A stretch of DNA of 64,000 nt from assembly GCF_016863615.1 (NCBI RefSeq), contig NZ_BOPF01000030.1, positions 62,001 through 126,000 on the forward strand, given 5' to 3'. The stretch's first letter is position 1. Each line of letters begins with the position of its first letter. Below the pieces are notes generated by a model. The model ran no database searches. It worked only from the letters and a program-made list of their open reading frames with translations, and had not been told where the DNA came from. The stretch is from Virgisporangium aliadipatigenens (lineage in GTDB: Bacteria; Actinomycetota; Actinomycetes; Mycobacteriales; Micromonosporaceae). Of this stretch, positions 17,214-25,329 are shown one piece after another. A program made the position numbers and the translations under genes.

Positions 17214-19874
17214 CTAACTGTCCCTATCTTTAGGTTTGTCGCCTCTACCCGTACTGGGGTCGAAGTGATCATCAACTCCAGCGCGCTGCCGCCAGTAGGT
17301 AACGGCGTTTTGGATGAGGATCGTGTCAGGAACGTCCGCACCGAATACCCGAAGCATTTTGGGAAGCAGGGAGCCGTAAGTAGCTGCAGCGGCAGCCGGA
17401 TCTCCGGCCTCCCCACGCCAGTGGGCGAGATTGGCTTGTGTGAGGAGTACGTCGGGGTGGTCAGGTTCGAGGAGCCGGAGTTGGTCGGCGAGCAAATCGT
17501 TGAAAGCCGCAGCGGCGGCAGTTGGGTCACCGGCTTGGCCCCGGTAAGTGGCGAGGTTGCTACGAGTGGCGAGAGTGTGGCGATGATCTGGTCCGAGGGC
17601 TCGCATTTGATCGATGAGTAGTTCCTCGAATGCGGTCACTGCCCCGGCAGGATTGCCGGCTTCGCCTCGCCACATCGCGAGATCGCTGCGAGTGGTGAAG
17701 GTCGCAGGATGGTCCGGCCCAAGTGCTCGCAGCTGGTCAACGAGTAGCTGCTCAAGGGTGGTTACTGCTCCGGCTGGGTCACCACGTTCCCCCCGCGCTC
17801 TGGCGAGACTGTTGCGAGTGGCCAAGGATTCAAGGTGGTCCTGTCCGACCGCTCGGGCTTGATCGAAAAGCAGCTCCTCGATCGTGGCAGGGGTAGCGCT
17901 AAGCCGGCTCTTCCAATGAGCAAGGTTACTGCGGGTCAAGATAGTGTTGGGATGATCCGGTCCGAGGACACGAAGTTGGTCGGTGAGTAGTTCCTCGAAG
18001 GCGGTAGCTGCCCCGACCAGATCGCCAGTCTCACCTTGCCAACAGGCGAGGTTGCTGCGAGTGGTAAGCGGATAGAGGTGATCCGGTCCAAGGAGGCGTA
18101 TCTGGTCAGCAAGTAGTTCTGTGCTAGCGGCGACTGCGCCTGACATGTCCCCGGAGCGACCGCGCCACACGGCGATATCGCTGCGGACCGCGAGCGTGTT
18201 GAGGTTTTCAGGACCAAACAACCGCAGGAGCTGGATAAGCAGCTCCTCAAAGAAGGAAACGGCACCACGGGGATTTCCTGATTCACCGAGACTCCGGCCA
18301 GCGTGAAGCAGTGCCTGATGGGTGTCGGGAAACAGCAGGGCGTCACGTCCGTGCTCGTAGACGGCGGCGGTGTTATCGCGTAGCGCCTGGCTGGTGGCCG
18401 GGTCGCGTTCGACGGCGGGCCAGACTTCGATCACGGCGTCGCAGGCGGCCCACGCTACGTCGGCGATGCGGCCGTCAGTGAGTTGGTCTCGGGTTACGCG
18501 TTGGACCAAGCCGTGCACCATGACGGCATTGTCAGTAATAGTGACCAGGTTGAGTCGGTGCAGAACCCGGAGTCCCGAACGAACGGTGTCGACATCCAGC
18601 TCAGTACCTTCGCCGCCGACGCTTGTGGGCCGGGTGTAAGCGAGCCAGTTGCGGGCGGCGGTAGTCATGAACACTGATTCAGGGATTCCGACCGGGCTCA
18701 GCAAACTGGCCAAGTCCAGTAACGGTGTGGCCATATCGGCCGGCCGAGCCTTGTTGGCGCTCTGGACGGACAGGGCTACGGTCGCCGCGACTGTGCGGGT
18801 GTAGTCGTCGGGTAGCTCGTCGGTGGACGGCGACAGTTCGTCCAGTCGGTGGCCGCGCTGCGCGAGCCGGCGTTGGTACTCCGTGCAGGGGATTCCTTCG
18901 TCGATCATGAACGCGGTTGCCTGGGCCAATGCGAGAGGAAGGTGGTATAAGGCGCTGGCGAGTCCGCCGACATCGTCAGCAAAGTCAGGGTGATCATCGA
19001 GCCGGGCCTGGAGATAGGCGACGGCCTCGGACTGGGTAAAGACGTCAACCTGTAAGAGACGACGACCCTGCCCGGTTAGCGCCGCTCCGCGCAGCCGCGT
19101 CGTGACAACCGTTCGTCCAGTGGGACGGACCGGGGGCCAGAGTTCTTTCAAGTCCGCGGCGATGCTCAAGTCATCTAGTACGACTAGCCACCGTCGGCCG
19201 GTGGTTGACAGCCAGGCGTGGAACCGGGCGGCGTCGCGATCGGTGTCAGTGCGATCGGCGCCGGGTAGGGCGAGGTCAACTGCGGCCTGGGCGTACCCGG
19301 CGGTGATCGCCTGCCTGGAAGAGGCGGAGATCCACACCAGGAGGTCCAGTTGCCCAGTGTCGCGCAGGTGGTTTGCAAGGTGAACCGCGAGTTGGGTCTT
19401 GCCGACTCCACCCATGCCGGAAAGTAGCCGGGTTGAAGCCCTCGGGCTTCTCGGTGTGGTGCCGGTCAGCACGGCAGTGCCACCGGCATCGGTGGCATGG
19501 GCCAGGTTGTCGACCAGGGCGCGGGGTTGGAAGCAGTCCGCCAGTCCGGGCACCACGCCGATGACCTGGACCTGCTGCGATCCAGATGGTGGCGGGTCTT
19601 TACGCTGGCCGGGATACGCCTGGTCATACCTGGTCCTCCACACCAGCATGTCCACCTCGTGGCCCGGCAACGGCCGGCCGCGCGCCTGGGCGTAGCCAGT
19701 GCAGGCGTCGATGAACGCGGCAACGGTCCCCCATCGCATTCCGCCCGTGCCGGTTAGTACGGCCGCGAGGGTGGACCTTCCCACGCTGTGCCCGCGCCGT
19801 TCGGCGTGCTCCAGCAGGCTGTCCGCCTTCGGGCCGCCAGCCAGCGTGTGGAGCTGACGCAGCTGTTTGCGCAT
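17214..19874 (-). CDS. NB-ARC (STAND) ATPase with C-terminal TPR array
   Basis: 886 residues. An N-terminal helical domain (1-70) is followed by an NB-ARC domain. It has Walker A GMGGVGKT (153-160), Walker B LVVLDD (230-235), and a GRTVVTTR sensor. A winged-helix region follows (around 370-470). From about 520 to 870 there are repeated TPR-like units (LLxDQLRxLGPDHPxTLxTRxNLAxWRGEAGD), nearly identical in DNA. STAND ATPases oligomerise when ligand is bound; in bacteria many act in defence or as SARP-like regulators. No effector domain is obvious, so the N-terminal domain may recruit one or bind DNA. Confidence 0.9.
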   Translation of the reverse strand: MRKQLRQLHTLAGGPKADSLLEHAERRGHSVGRSTLAAVLTGTGGMRWGTVAAFIDACTGYAQARGRPLPGHEVDMLVWRTRYDQAYPGQRKDPPPSGSQQVQVIGVVPGLADCFQPRALVDNLAHATDAGGTAVLTGTTPRSPRASTRLLSGMGGVGKTQLAVHLANHLRDTGQLDLLVWISASSRQAITAGYAQAAVDLALPGADRTDTDRDAARFHAWLSTTGRRWLVVLDDLSIAADLKELWPPVRPTGRTVVTTRLRGAALTGQGRRLLQVDVFTQSEAVAYLQARLDDHPDFADDVGGLASALYHLPLALAQATAFMIDEGIPCTEYQRRLAQRGHRLDELSPSTDELPDDYTRTVAATVALSVQSANKARPADMATPLLDLASLLSPVGIPESVFMTTAARNWLAYTRPTSVGGEGTELDVDTVRSGLRVLHRLNLVTITDNAVMVHGLVQRVTRDQLTDGRIADVAWAACDAVIEVWPAVERDPATSQALRDNTAAVYEHGRDALLFPDTHQALLHAGRSLGESGNPRGAVSFFEELLIQLLRLFGPENLNTLAVRSDIAVWRGRSGDMSGAVAASTELLADQIRLLGPDHLYPLTTRSNLACWQGETGDLVGAATAFEELLTDQLRVLGPDHPNTILTRSNLAHWKSRLSATPATIEELLFDQARAVGQDHLESLATRNSLARARGERGDPAGAVTTLEQLLVDQLRALGPDHPATFTTRSDLAMWRGEAGNPAGAVTAFEELLIDQMRALGPDHRHTLATRSNLATYRGQAGDPTAAAAAFNDLLADQLRLLEPDHPDVLLTQANLAHWRGEAGDPAAAAATYGSLLPKMLRVFGADVPDTILIQNAVTYWRQRAGVDDHFDPSTGRGDKPKDRDS

Positions 19875-20015
19875 CAGGCTGCAACCGTCCTACGCAGTGC
19901 ATTTACCAGGCCGGCCAGCGGCATTTTTCGTCCTGAATCCAGTTCTGGACGGTGCTGGACGTGGAGGGCCGCACCGTCTTCCGCATCGCTGTTCGCTTCC
20001 CCTCGGAGGTCACCG

Positions 20016-20177
20016 ATGTGGTTCACGATCATCACCGCCGTTGCCGTCGTCTGGGACTGGCTGCCCGAGATCACCATCGTGTTGGAGTTCTGCACCGCAC
20101 TGATCGGGTTCGTCGTCACCGTGCCGTTGCTGGTGCGGCGCGTCCGTCGGTGGCAGCGTCGGCGCACACGCCGATAG
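20016..20177 (+). CDS. Very small membrane protein
   Basis: 53 residues: an N-terminal hydrophobic stretch (FTIITAVAVVWDWLPEITIV), a second one (FCTALIGFVVTVPLL), then a strongly basic tail (VRRVRRWQRRRTRR) that would stay in the cytoplasm. ATG preceded by CGGAGG. No family recognised. It is divergent from the STAND gene and convergent with the resolvase. Confidence 0.55.
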   Translation: MWFTIITAVAVVWDWLPEITIVLEFCTALIGFVVTVPLLVRRVRRWQRRRTRR

Positions 20178-20258
20178 GTGCTGATAGTGGCGGCCCGCTC
20201 GCACCGATACGCGGTCGGTGCGGGCCAGGCCGCGATGGGGGATGAATGTGCCGCCACC

Positions 20259-20828
20259 TCAGGCTGCCGTCCGATCGAGGTGCTGGTAGATGGTGCCTCG
20301 ACTGACCCCGAGGGTGTGTGCGATCTGGTCGACGGTGTACTGCTGGGAGGCGTACATCTGCCGGGCGACGGCGATCTTTTCTGCCGTCATCTTGCGGGGC
20401 CGCCCGCCGCGGCGGCCGCGGGCCCGGCGCGCGGCGATGGCGGCCAGGCCGGCGGTGGTGCGCTCGCGTAGTAGGTCGCGTTCGAACTCGGCGAGAGCGG
20501 CGAACAGGTGGAACGTCAGCCGCCCGGCTGCGGTGGTGGTGTCGATGCTCTCCCGCAGGCTGCGGAACTGCACGCCACGCTCGTGGAGGGCTTTGACGGT
20601 GTCGATGAGGTGGCGCATGGAGCGGCCGAGCCGGTCGAGCTGCCAGACGATGAACACGTCTCCGGGGCGCAGGTAGTCGAGCGCCGCGATGAGCTGGGGC
20701 CGGTCGGCGCGGGCGCCGGAGGCGACGTCGGTGAAGATCTTGGCGCAGCCGGCGGCGGTGAGCGCGTCGTTTTGCAGGGCGGGGTTCTGGTCGGGGGTGG
20801 AGACGCGGACGTAGCCGACGGCGGTCAC
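20259..20828 (-). CDS. Serine recombinase, Tn3-type resolvase/invertase
   Basis: 189 residues, full length for the family. It has the N-terminal YVRVSTPDQNPALQ with the catalytic serine, the conserved DVFIVWQLDRLGRSMRHL core, the long E-helix with a FERDLLRERT motif, and a C-terminal helix-turn-helix (VDQIAHTLGVSRGTIYQHL). It cuts and rejoins DNA at paired res/inverting sites. A frame of 34 more codons upstream exists, but it overlaps a region with resolvase half-site-like repeats; the family begins near GYVRVST, so I choose GTG 20828. It may be the surviving partner of the broken Tn3 transposase near 6 kb. Confidence 0.9.
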   Translation of the reverse strand: MTAVGYVRVSTPDQNPALQNDALTAAGCAKIFTDVASGARADRPQLIAALDYLRPGDVFIVWQLDRLGRSMRHLIDTVKALHERGVQFRSLRESIDTTTAAGRLTFHLFAALAEFERDLLRERTTAGLAAIAARRARGRRGGRPRKMTAEKIAVARQMYASQQYTVDQIAHTLGVSRGTIYQHLDRTAA

Positions 20829-20859
20829 CGGATCACTGTACGGTTCGACCGTTTTTGGT

Positions 20860-20915
20860 GATGGATAGTCGGACGTTGATTTTCGGACGGTTTTCTGACT
20901 ACCGTCCGTCCGAGG
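20860..20915. promoter_or_regulatory. Candidate res site upstream of the resolvase
   Basis: Several half-site-like TCGGAC/GTCCGA motifs occur in both orientations within about 50 nt, directly upstream of the resolvase start (for example AGTCGGACGTTGATTTTCGG). Tn3-type resolvases bind repeated sites of this kind and repress their own promoter there. I did not resolve three full subsites. Confidence 0.35.
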
Positions 20916-21180
20916 CCGAGCACCGATCACTCATGTTGATCTTTCTGTTTGGTTGGTCGTTCGGGTTTTCGGACGACCCGCCCGGGTGGGGTCGTTATGG
21001 CGAGGAGCCCGGGAGGGCGCAGGGCCGGTAGTCGAGCGTCGTGGTTCGTGATCGGCCGACAGTCCTGTTGATCGTGTTCGCGTGGTTGGCTGCCGCAACG
21101 TGGTGGACACCGGCGGGCATGGCGGCCGCCACTGAAATTCGCCGCCTGCGCGGTGGTGTGTCGGGAATCTGGTGGGACAG

Positions 21181-21243
21181 CGCGGAACCGGCGCGCGGCG
21201 CGGAACCGGCGCGCGGCGCGGAACCGGCGCGCGGCGCGGAACC
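21181..21243. repeat. 18-bp tandem repeat, about 3.5 copies
   Basis: The unit CGCGGAACCGGCGCGCGG is repeated at 21181, 21199 and 21217 with a partial fourth copy. It lies just beyond the end of the integrase gene, where attachment sites of this class of element are often found, but it is not tRNA-like. Confidence 0.65.
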
Positions 21244-21280
21244 GGTAACCCGTTCTGGGGAACGACCGCAGCGGGTACAA

Positions 21281-21314
21281 GGGCGGCAAGCGCCCGTCGG
21301 GCTTCTTGCCGCCC
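21281..21314 (-). terminator. Terminator hairpin after the integrase gene
   Basis: A 10-bp perfect stem (GGGCGGCAAG / CTTGCCGCCC) with a 14-nt loop sits 17 nt past the integrase stop codon in the direction of transcription. Confidence 0.6.
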
Positions 21315-21330
21315 ATCTTCGTGGCGAGCG

Positions 21331-22809
21331 CTATCCGGCTGCTCTTCGTTCGATCGGGACGGTGGTGGTGCGGCGGGGAACGATGGCGGCTGTCTTTTCG
21401 GCTGCGGTGCGGGCGAGGTCGGGTAGGACGCTGGTGTAGGTGTCTGCGGTGACGGTGATTGAGGAGTGTCGCAGCATTGCTTGGACGACCTTCATGTCGA
21501 CGCCGGCGGCGAGTGCGAGGGTGGCGGCGCCGTGGCGGAGGTCGTGGAGTCGTACCGGCGGCAGGCCAGCTTGGCGTACGAGGAACTGGAAGTGGTCGGT
21601 GACGTCTGCCGGGTGTAGTGCTGCCCCGGTTGGTGTGGTGAACACGAGTCCGGTGTGTACCCATGCCGGGCCGGCGGCGAGACGGTAGCGCCGTTGCCGC
21701 GCGCGATGGGCGGTGAGCGCGTCGACGGTGGCGGCGTCGAGGGCGACGACGGCGTCGCTGTCGTCGGTTTTCGGTGCTTCGAGGGCGGTGGCCCAGCCGT
21801 GCTGGGTGATCTGCCAACGGATGGCCATCTGCTGGCCGGTCAGGTCGAGGTCGGTCCAGTGGAGTCCGCAGGCTTCGCCTCGGCGCAGTCCTCGGTAGGC
21901 GATGAGGTGGTAGAGGGCGTAGTAGGGGTCGTTCGCGGCGTGGGCGTGGTCGAGGAACGCGCCGGTCTGGGCGGGTGTCCACACCATGACCTTCCCCGGC
22001 CGCGTACCGGTGGTTTTCCACGCGTCGACGCGTTCGTCGGTCCACACGAGCGGCTTGGGTCGCACGGCGGGTGGTAGCTCGACGTGTTTGGCGGGGTTGG
22101 TGTCGATGAGTCCGTCGCGGCTGATGGCGGTGTTGAGCGCGGCGCGGAGGGTGGCGCGGATGCGGTGCATGGTGGCGGGGCCGATGGTGCGTTTGCCTTT
22201 GACCATGTCGCGGTTGGCGGGTTCGCGGCTGGCGCGCATGGTGGTGATGAGGTCGTTACGTTCGTCGATGGCGTCGAACATGGCGTCGAGGTGGCTGACT
22301 CGCAGCCGGTCCAATCGGATCGTGCCGAGGTGGGGGATGAGGTGGTTGGTGATGTGGCCGGCGTAGGAGCGTCGGGTGCCTTTGCGGAGTTTCTTTCGTC
22401 CGGCCAGCCAACTGGTCAGGTATGCCTCGACGGTGGGGATCTCGCCGATGTTGCCGAGGTGAAGGCGCCTGCGGACTTCTGTCGGGGTGGGGATCGGCTT
22501 TTCGGCCTGGACGGCCGTCTCGATCATGTCGCCGGTCTTGGTGAGATCGGTTGGGTCGTCGGTTTTGGCAACGGAGAGGGCGTTGCGGATCTTGTCGAGG
22601 ATGTCCTGCGCCTCGGTCTGAGTGGCGTAGGTGCCGCGTCGGAGCGGTCGGCGGCGGCCGTCGGCGGCGGCCGGGAGTTCGATCTGGTACTGCCAGACGC
22701 CGTGGTTGGGGTTCCAGCCGTTGCCCCGGCGTAGTTTCGGGCACGACTGGCCGAGCCGTTTACGGTTGGTGTCGCGGCAGCCGCAGCGTTTGTAGGTGGT
22801 GCCATCCAT
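21331..22809 (-). CDS. int: Tyrosine site-specific integrase
   Basis: 492 residues. It has an N-terminal arm-binding region with a CGCRD...C motif, a core-binding SAM-like domain (about 127-235), and a catalytic domain with R309 (RGLRRGE), H422-x-x-R425 (LHDLRHGAAT), H448 (RHSS) and the nucleophile Tyr458 (ADTYTSV). All catalytic residues are present, so it should be active, probably recombining an attP site with a chromosomal tRNA site. ATG 22809 is preceded by GGAAGG; the longer frame upstream reads through the excisionase region and is rejected. It belongs to the family of integrases carried by actinomycete integrative conjugative elements. Confidence 0.95.
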   Translation of the reverse strand: MDGTTYKRCGCRDTNRKRLGQSCPKLRRGNGWNPNHGVWQYQIELPAAADGRRRPLRRGTYATQTEAQDILDKIRNALSVAKTDDPTDLTKTGDMIETAVQAEKPIPTPTEVRRRLHLGNIGEIPTVEAYLTSWLAGRKKLRKGTRRSYAGHITNHLIPHLGTIRLDRLRVSHLDAMFDAIDERNDLITTMRASREPANRDMVKGKRTIGPATMHRIRATLRAALNTAISRDGLIDTNPAKHVELPPAVRPKPLVWTDERVDAWKTTGTRPGKVMVWTPAQTGAFLDHAHAANDPYYALYHLIAYRGLRRGEACGLHWTDLDLTGQQMAIRWQITQHGWATALEAPKTDDSDAVVALDAATVDALTAHRARQRRYRLAAGPAWVHTGLVFTTPTGAALHPADVTDHFQFLVRQAGLPPVRLHDLRHGAATLALAAGVDMKVVQAMLRHSSITVTADTYTSVLPDLARTAAEKTAAIVPRRTTTVPIERRAAG

Positions 22810-22975
22810 CAGGTTCGGGTTCCTTCCGCCATCGTTGGACGGCCAGCGGATTCGCCGGATCGGTGAGTCCGCTGGCCGCGCTGGTCGATGTGGATCCATG
22901 CCGATACCACGGGGGCGATCAAGCCTGCTCCTGCCGTCTGCGAAGGCACCGGCGGGGACGCCCGCTGCCGGCGGG

Positions 22976-23188
22976 TTAGCTGTCGATACCGACGGCGTGG
23001 AGCAGGTGGGCGACCGCGACGAGGTAGCGGGCGCCGACTCTGCGGACGGGCACAGGGAACTGGTTGTCACGGACGAGGCGGTAGGCGGTGGTGCGGCCGA
23101 TGCCGAGGACCGACCCGGCGGTGACGACATCGGTGGTCACGCCGAGCGCCCGTACCTGTTCCGGAGACCACGCCCGTGCCGCCCCCAT
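22976..23188 (-). CDS. xis: Excisionase-like DNA-binding protein
   Basis: 70 residues with one MerR/excisionase-type helix-turn-helix (TAGSVLGIGRTTAYRLVRD) followed by VPVRRVGARYLVAVAHLLHA. It is the right size and place for the recombination directionality factor that helps the adjacent integrase excise the element. The ATG overlaps the stop of the upstream methyltransferase gene (ATGA) and follows GGAGG, so the two are translationally coupled. 166 nt separate it from the integrase start. Confidence 0.88.
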   Translation of the reverse strand: MGAARAWSPEQVRALGVTTDVVTAGSVLGIGRTTAYRLVRDNQFPVPVRRVGARYLVAVAHLLHAVGIDS

Positions 23189-24168
23189 CACCGTCCTCCG
23201 GCACGATCGAACACCGACATCACGGCAGCGCCATGAGCGCCGAGCGGACGTCTGAAGACCAGGACGTCTTCGTGCTGGCCGAGCCATTGTGGGTCGCCGG
23301 CGGCGATGGCTTCGCGGACGTTCTTCTGCTGGAAGAACGACGCCCGCGGCACGATGACGCCGTCGCGGACGCCGCAGATGAGCGCGACGCATTCCTCGAC
23401 GAGGTCGAGTCCTGCGGTGAGGCCGGCGGCTTCGACCGTGCCGGGGATGTCGACGAGTTCGCCGTGGCGGCGGTAGGGCCGTGCGGTGACGACGACGTGG
23501 CCGCCGGGGCGCATTAGCGGGATGCAGCCGGCGAGGATTTGGGTGAAGCCGTCGGCGAGTTCGGCGTGGCTGCGGTAGGCGAGGTTGTCCGCCGCTCCGT
23601 ACCGATGGTTGACCTTGCGGACCTTCCCGCGCCGCGCGCCGGGCGTGCGGACGTGCCCGTGGGTCGAAGGCCCGTACGGGGGAGAGGTGAGCACGAGCGC
23701 GACCCGCTCGCGGAGGTTCGCCGGCACGAGGTGCGGCAGGGTGCGGGCGTCGCCGATGTAGATCTCGCCCCTCCCGGGGGCGCCGCGCCGGTGGGCGAGT
23801 CGGATGTTGTCGGCGGCGTGGGTTGCCCACTGTGGTTCGTATTCCACGCCGATGCCGGTGCGTGCGAGGTGCATGGCCTCGATGAGGGTGGTGCCGATGC
23901 CGGCCATCGGGTCAAGGACTGTATCGCCGGGTTGGGTGTAGGTGCGGATGGCGTAGCGGGCGATGGTGGGCAGCATCTTGCCCGGGTGCGCCATCGACTC
24001 GGGCGTGTACCGGCCGCCGCGCAGATCTCGGGAGGCGGTCTGCCCGGTCAGCCATACCGAACCCGGTGCTGTTGCGGCGGGCGGTGCCGCTACGTTGGCG
24101 TCGATCGTCGAACCGGGAGGGACCGTGTCGGCGGATGGCGGTCGGGGCGAGGCTGGGGTGTCAGGCAT
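23188..24168 (-). CDS. Site-specific DNA methyltransferase (N4/N6 amino type)
   Basis: 326 residues. SAM-binding motif I is at 85-95 (LDPMAGIGTTL) and the catalytic motif TSPPYG at 161-166. Further strands follow (LMRPGGHVVVTARPYR). The TSPPY form is typical of N4-cytosine and some N6-adenine enzymes. No restriction endonuclease gene is adjacent, so it is probably an orphan methyltransferase that protects or regulates the element, for instance by modifying the DNA before transfer. Transcribed leftward with its degenerate partner upstream (8-nt overlap) and the excisionase downstream. Confidence 0.88.
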   Translation of the reverse strand: MPDTPASPRPPSADTVPPGSTIDANVAAPPAATAPGSVWLTGQTASRDLRGGRYTPESMAHPGKMLPTIARYAIRTYTQPGDTVLDPMAGIGTTLIEAMHLARTGIGVEYEPQWATHAADNIRLAHRRGAPGRGEIYIGDARTLPHLVPANLRERVALVLTSPPYGPSTHGHVRTPGARRGKVRKVNHRYGAADNLAYRSHAELADGFTQILAGCIPLMRPGGHVVVTARPYRRHGELVDIPGTVEAAGLTAGLDLVEECVALICGVRDGVIVPRASFFQQKNVREAIAAGDPQWLGQHEDVLVFRRPLGAHGAAVMSVFDRAGGR

Positions 24169-24937
24169 CGATGCTCTCCTGTGCGGTGGCGGTGCCGGCG
24201 AACACGATGAGGTCGCGATGGATGAGTCGGTGCCGGCCGGTGGGTAGCCGCTTGGCGGGTGTCGGCTCGGTGGCCGGGTCGATGTCGGTGCGCGGTTCGT
24301 GTTCGGGCAGTGGGGTGTGCACGACGGGGATGTGCTGGTGGTACAGCAGTCCGGCCGCGCGGGCGGCGGCGATGACGCTCGAGCGGTAGCCGATGCTGTC
24401 GGGTTCCGGGGCGAGCGCGTCGAGGACGACGATGAGGTGCCCGCCGGGGCGCAAGAGCCGACGCCACGCCTGCATGGCCTCGACGGTGGCGATCAGGTCC
24501 AGCGGGTCCTGCCAGGGCCGGGGGAACGCGACCATGATGAGGTCCACCACCGCCTCCGGGCGGGGCATCACCTCGTCCAGGCAACCACCGGCCGATACCG
24601 CCGGCAGCGGTCGAGTGGGCGACCCGGTGCCGGCGTTGTCGGGTGGTGACGGAACTCGGCGTAGGTGAACGGCCGCTGCGGCGACGGTGGGGTGCGCGTC
24701 GATGTCGAGGACGATGTCCCCGATGCGGGTGTAGCGGCGGATCAGGTGGGCGACGCTGACCGGCGGCAGCCCGTGCCAGTCCGGCATGGCCGCGATCGGC
24801 GGGGCCGGGTGGCCGGGGCCGGTGGTGGGCGGTAGGAACAGGGAGATCGGTATCCGGTGCGGCGGCGTGTCGCCGTCGGCAGGTAGAGCCATCGGCATCG
24901 GCAGGTAGGCCGCGTCGTCGGCGAGCGCTGACATCAA
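24161..24937 (-). CDS. Degenerate methyltransferase-like protein (likely non-catalytic partner)
   Basis: 258 residues. The order of elements mirrors the neighbouring enzyme: HLIRRYTRIGDIVLDIDAHP at the place of motif I, DLIMVAFPRPW at the place of TSPPYG, then RLLRPGGHLIVVLDALAPE. The glycine-rich loop and the catalytic PPY are absent, so it should not transfer methyl groups. Overlap of 8 nt with the intact methyltransferase suggests the two proteins work as a pair, perhaps as a specificity or activation subunit. This is inference; I know of no named family. Confidence 0.65.
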   Translation of the reverse strand: MMSALADDAAYLPMPMALPADGDTPPHRIPISLFLPPTTGPGHPAPPIAAMPDWHGLPPVSVAHLIRRYTRIGDIVLDIDAHPTVAAAAVHLRRVPSPPDNAGTGSPTRPLPAVSAGGCLDEVMPRPEAVVDLIMVAFPRPWQDPLDLIATVEAMQAWRRLLRPGGHLIVVLDALAPEPDSIGYRSSVIAAARAAGLLYHQHIPVVHTPLPEHEPRTDIDPATEPTPAKRLPTGRHRLIHRDLIVFAGTATAQESIDA

Positions 24938-25329
24938 CAGATACCGGCGCGACCGCGATTTTCGACGCCACGCGGCTCACGGGTTGTCCAGCCCTGCAGC
25001 GGAGCCGGCGTTGTCATCAGCGCGGCAATCCCCGATGCGCTACGAGTCCGCGTGCACATTGGTCGGTGCCACCTGCGGATACCGTTCCACGTTGAACTCG
25101 CTGGCAGCGCGCGGTGTTCACGCTCTGACCACGTGCCATGCATCAGCCGCGCCGCGCGATGCCTGTTCAACCGTCCCGCGTTGCCAAGCGCATGCCGTGT
25201 TCAGTACCCGGCGTGCGGATGGTGTTGAAGGGTTGTCCAACCCCGGTGGCGAGATTGGTGGCGTCTTCGCCGAAGCGTTGCACCGCAACGGTCTCGGCAC
25301 CTCGCCACCGAATCATCCGGGGGTTTCTC
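24938..25329. other. Divergent promoter region between the methylase/int operon and the transfer operon
   Basis: This 392-nt stretch separates leftward and rightward operons and must carry promoters for both. Base composition drops slightly. I see no strong hairpin and no consensus pair I would defend. The ribosome-binding site of the first rightward gene (GGGGG, 9 nt before its ATG) lies at its right edge. Confidence 0.5.

Noticed and set aside
20927-22045. Minus-strand Arg-rich frame inside the integrase gene
   Set aside because: Shadow of the integrase in another frame.
22810-23130. 107-codon N-terminal extension of the integrase
   Set aside because: It overlaps the excisionase gene on the same strand in a different frame, and a ribosome-binding site precedes the internal ATG at 22809.
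25138-25329. Extension of the sigma-like regulator to an upstream ATG
   Set aside because: No ribosome-binding site and a non-protein-like composition; it lies in the divergent promoter region.
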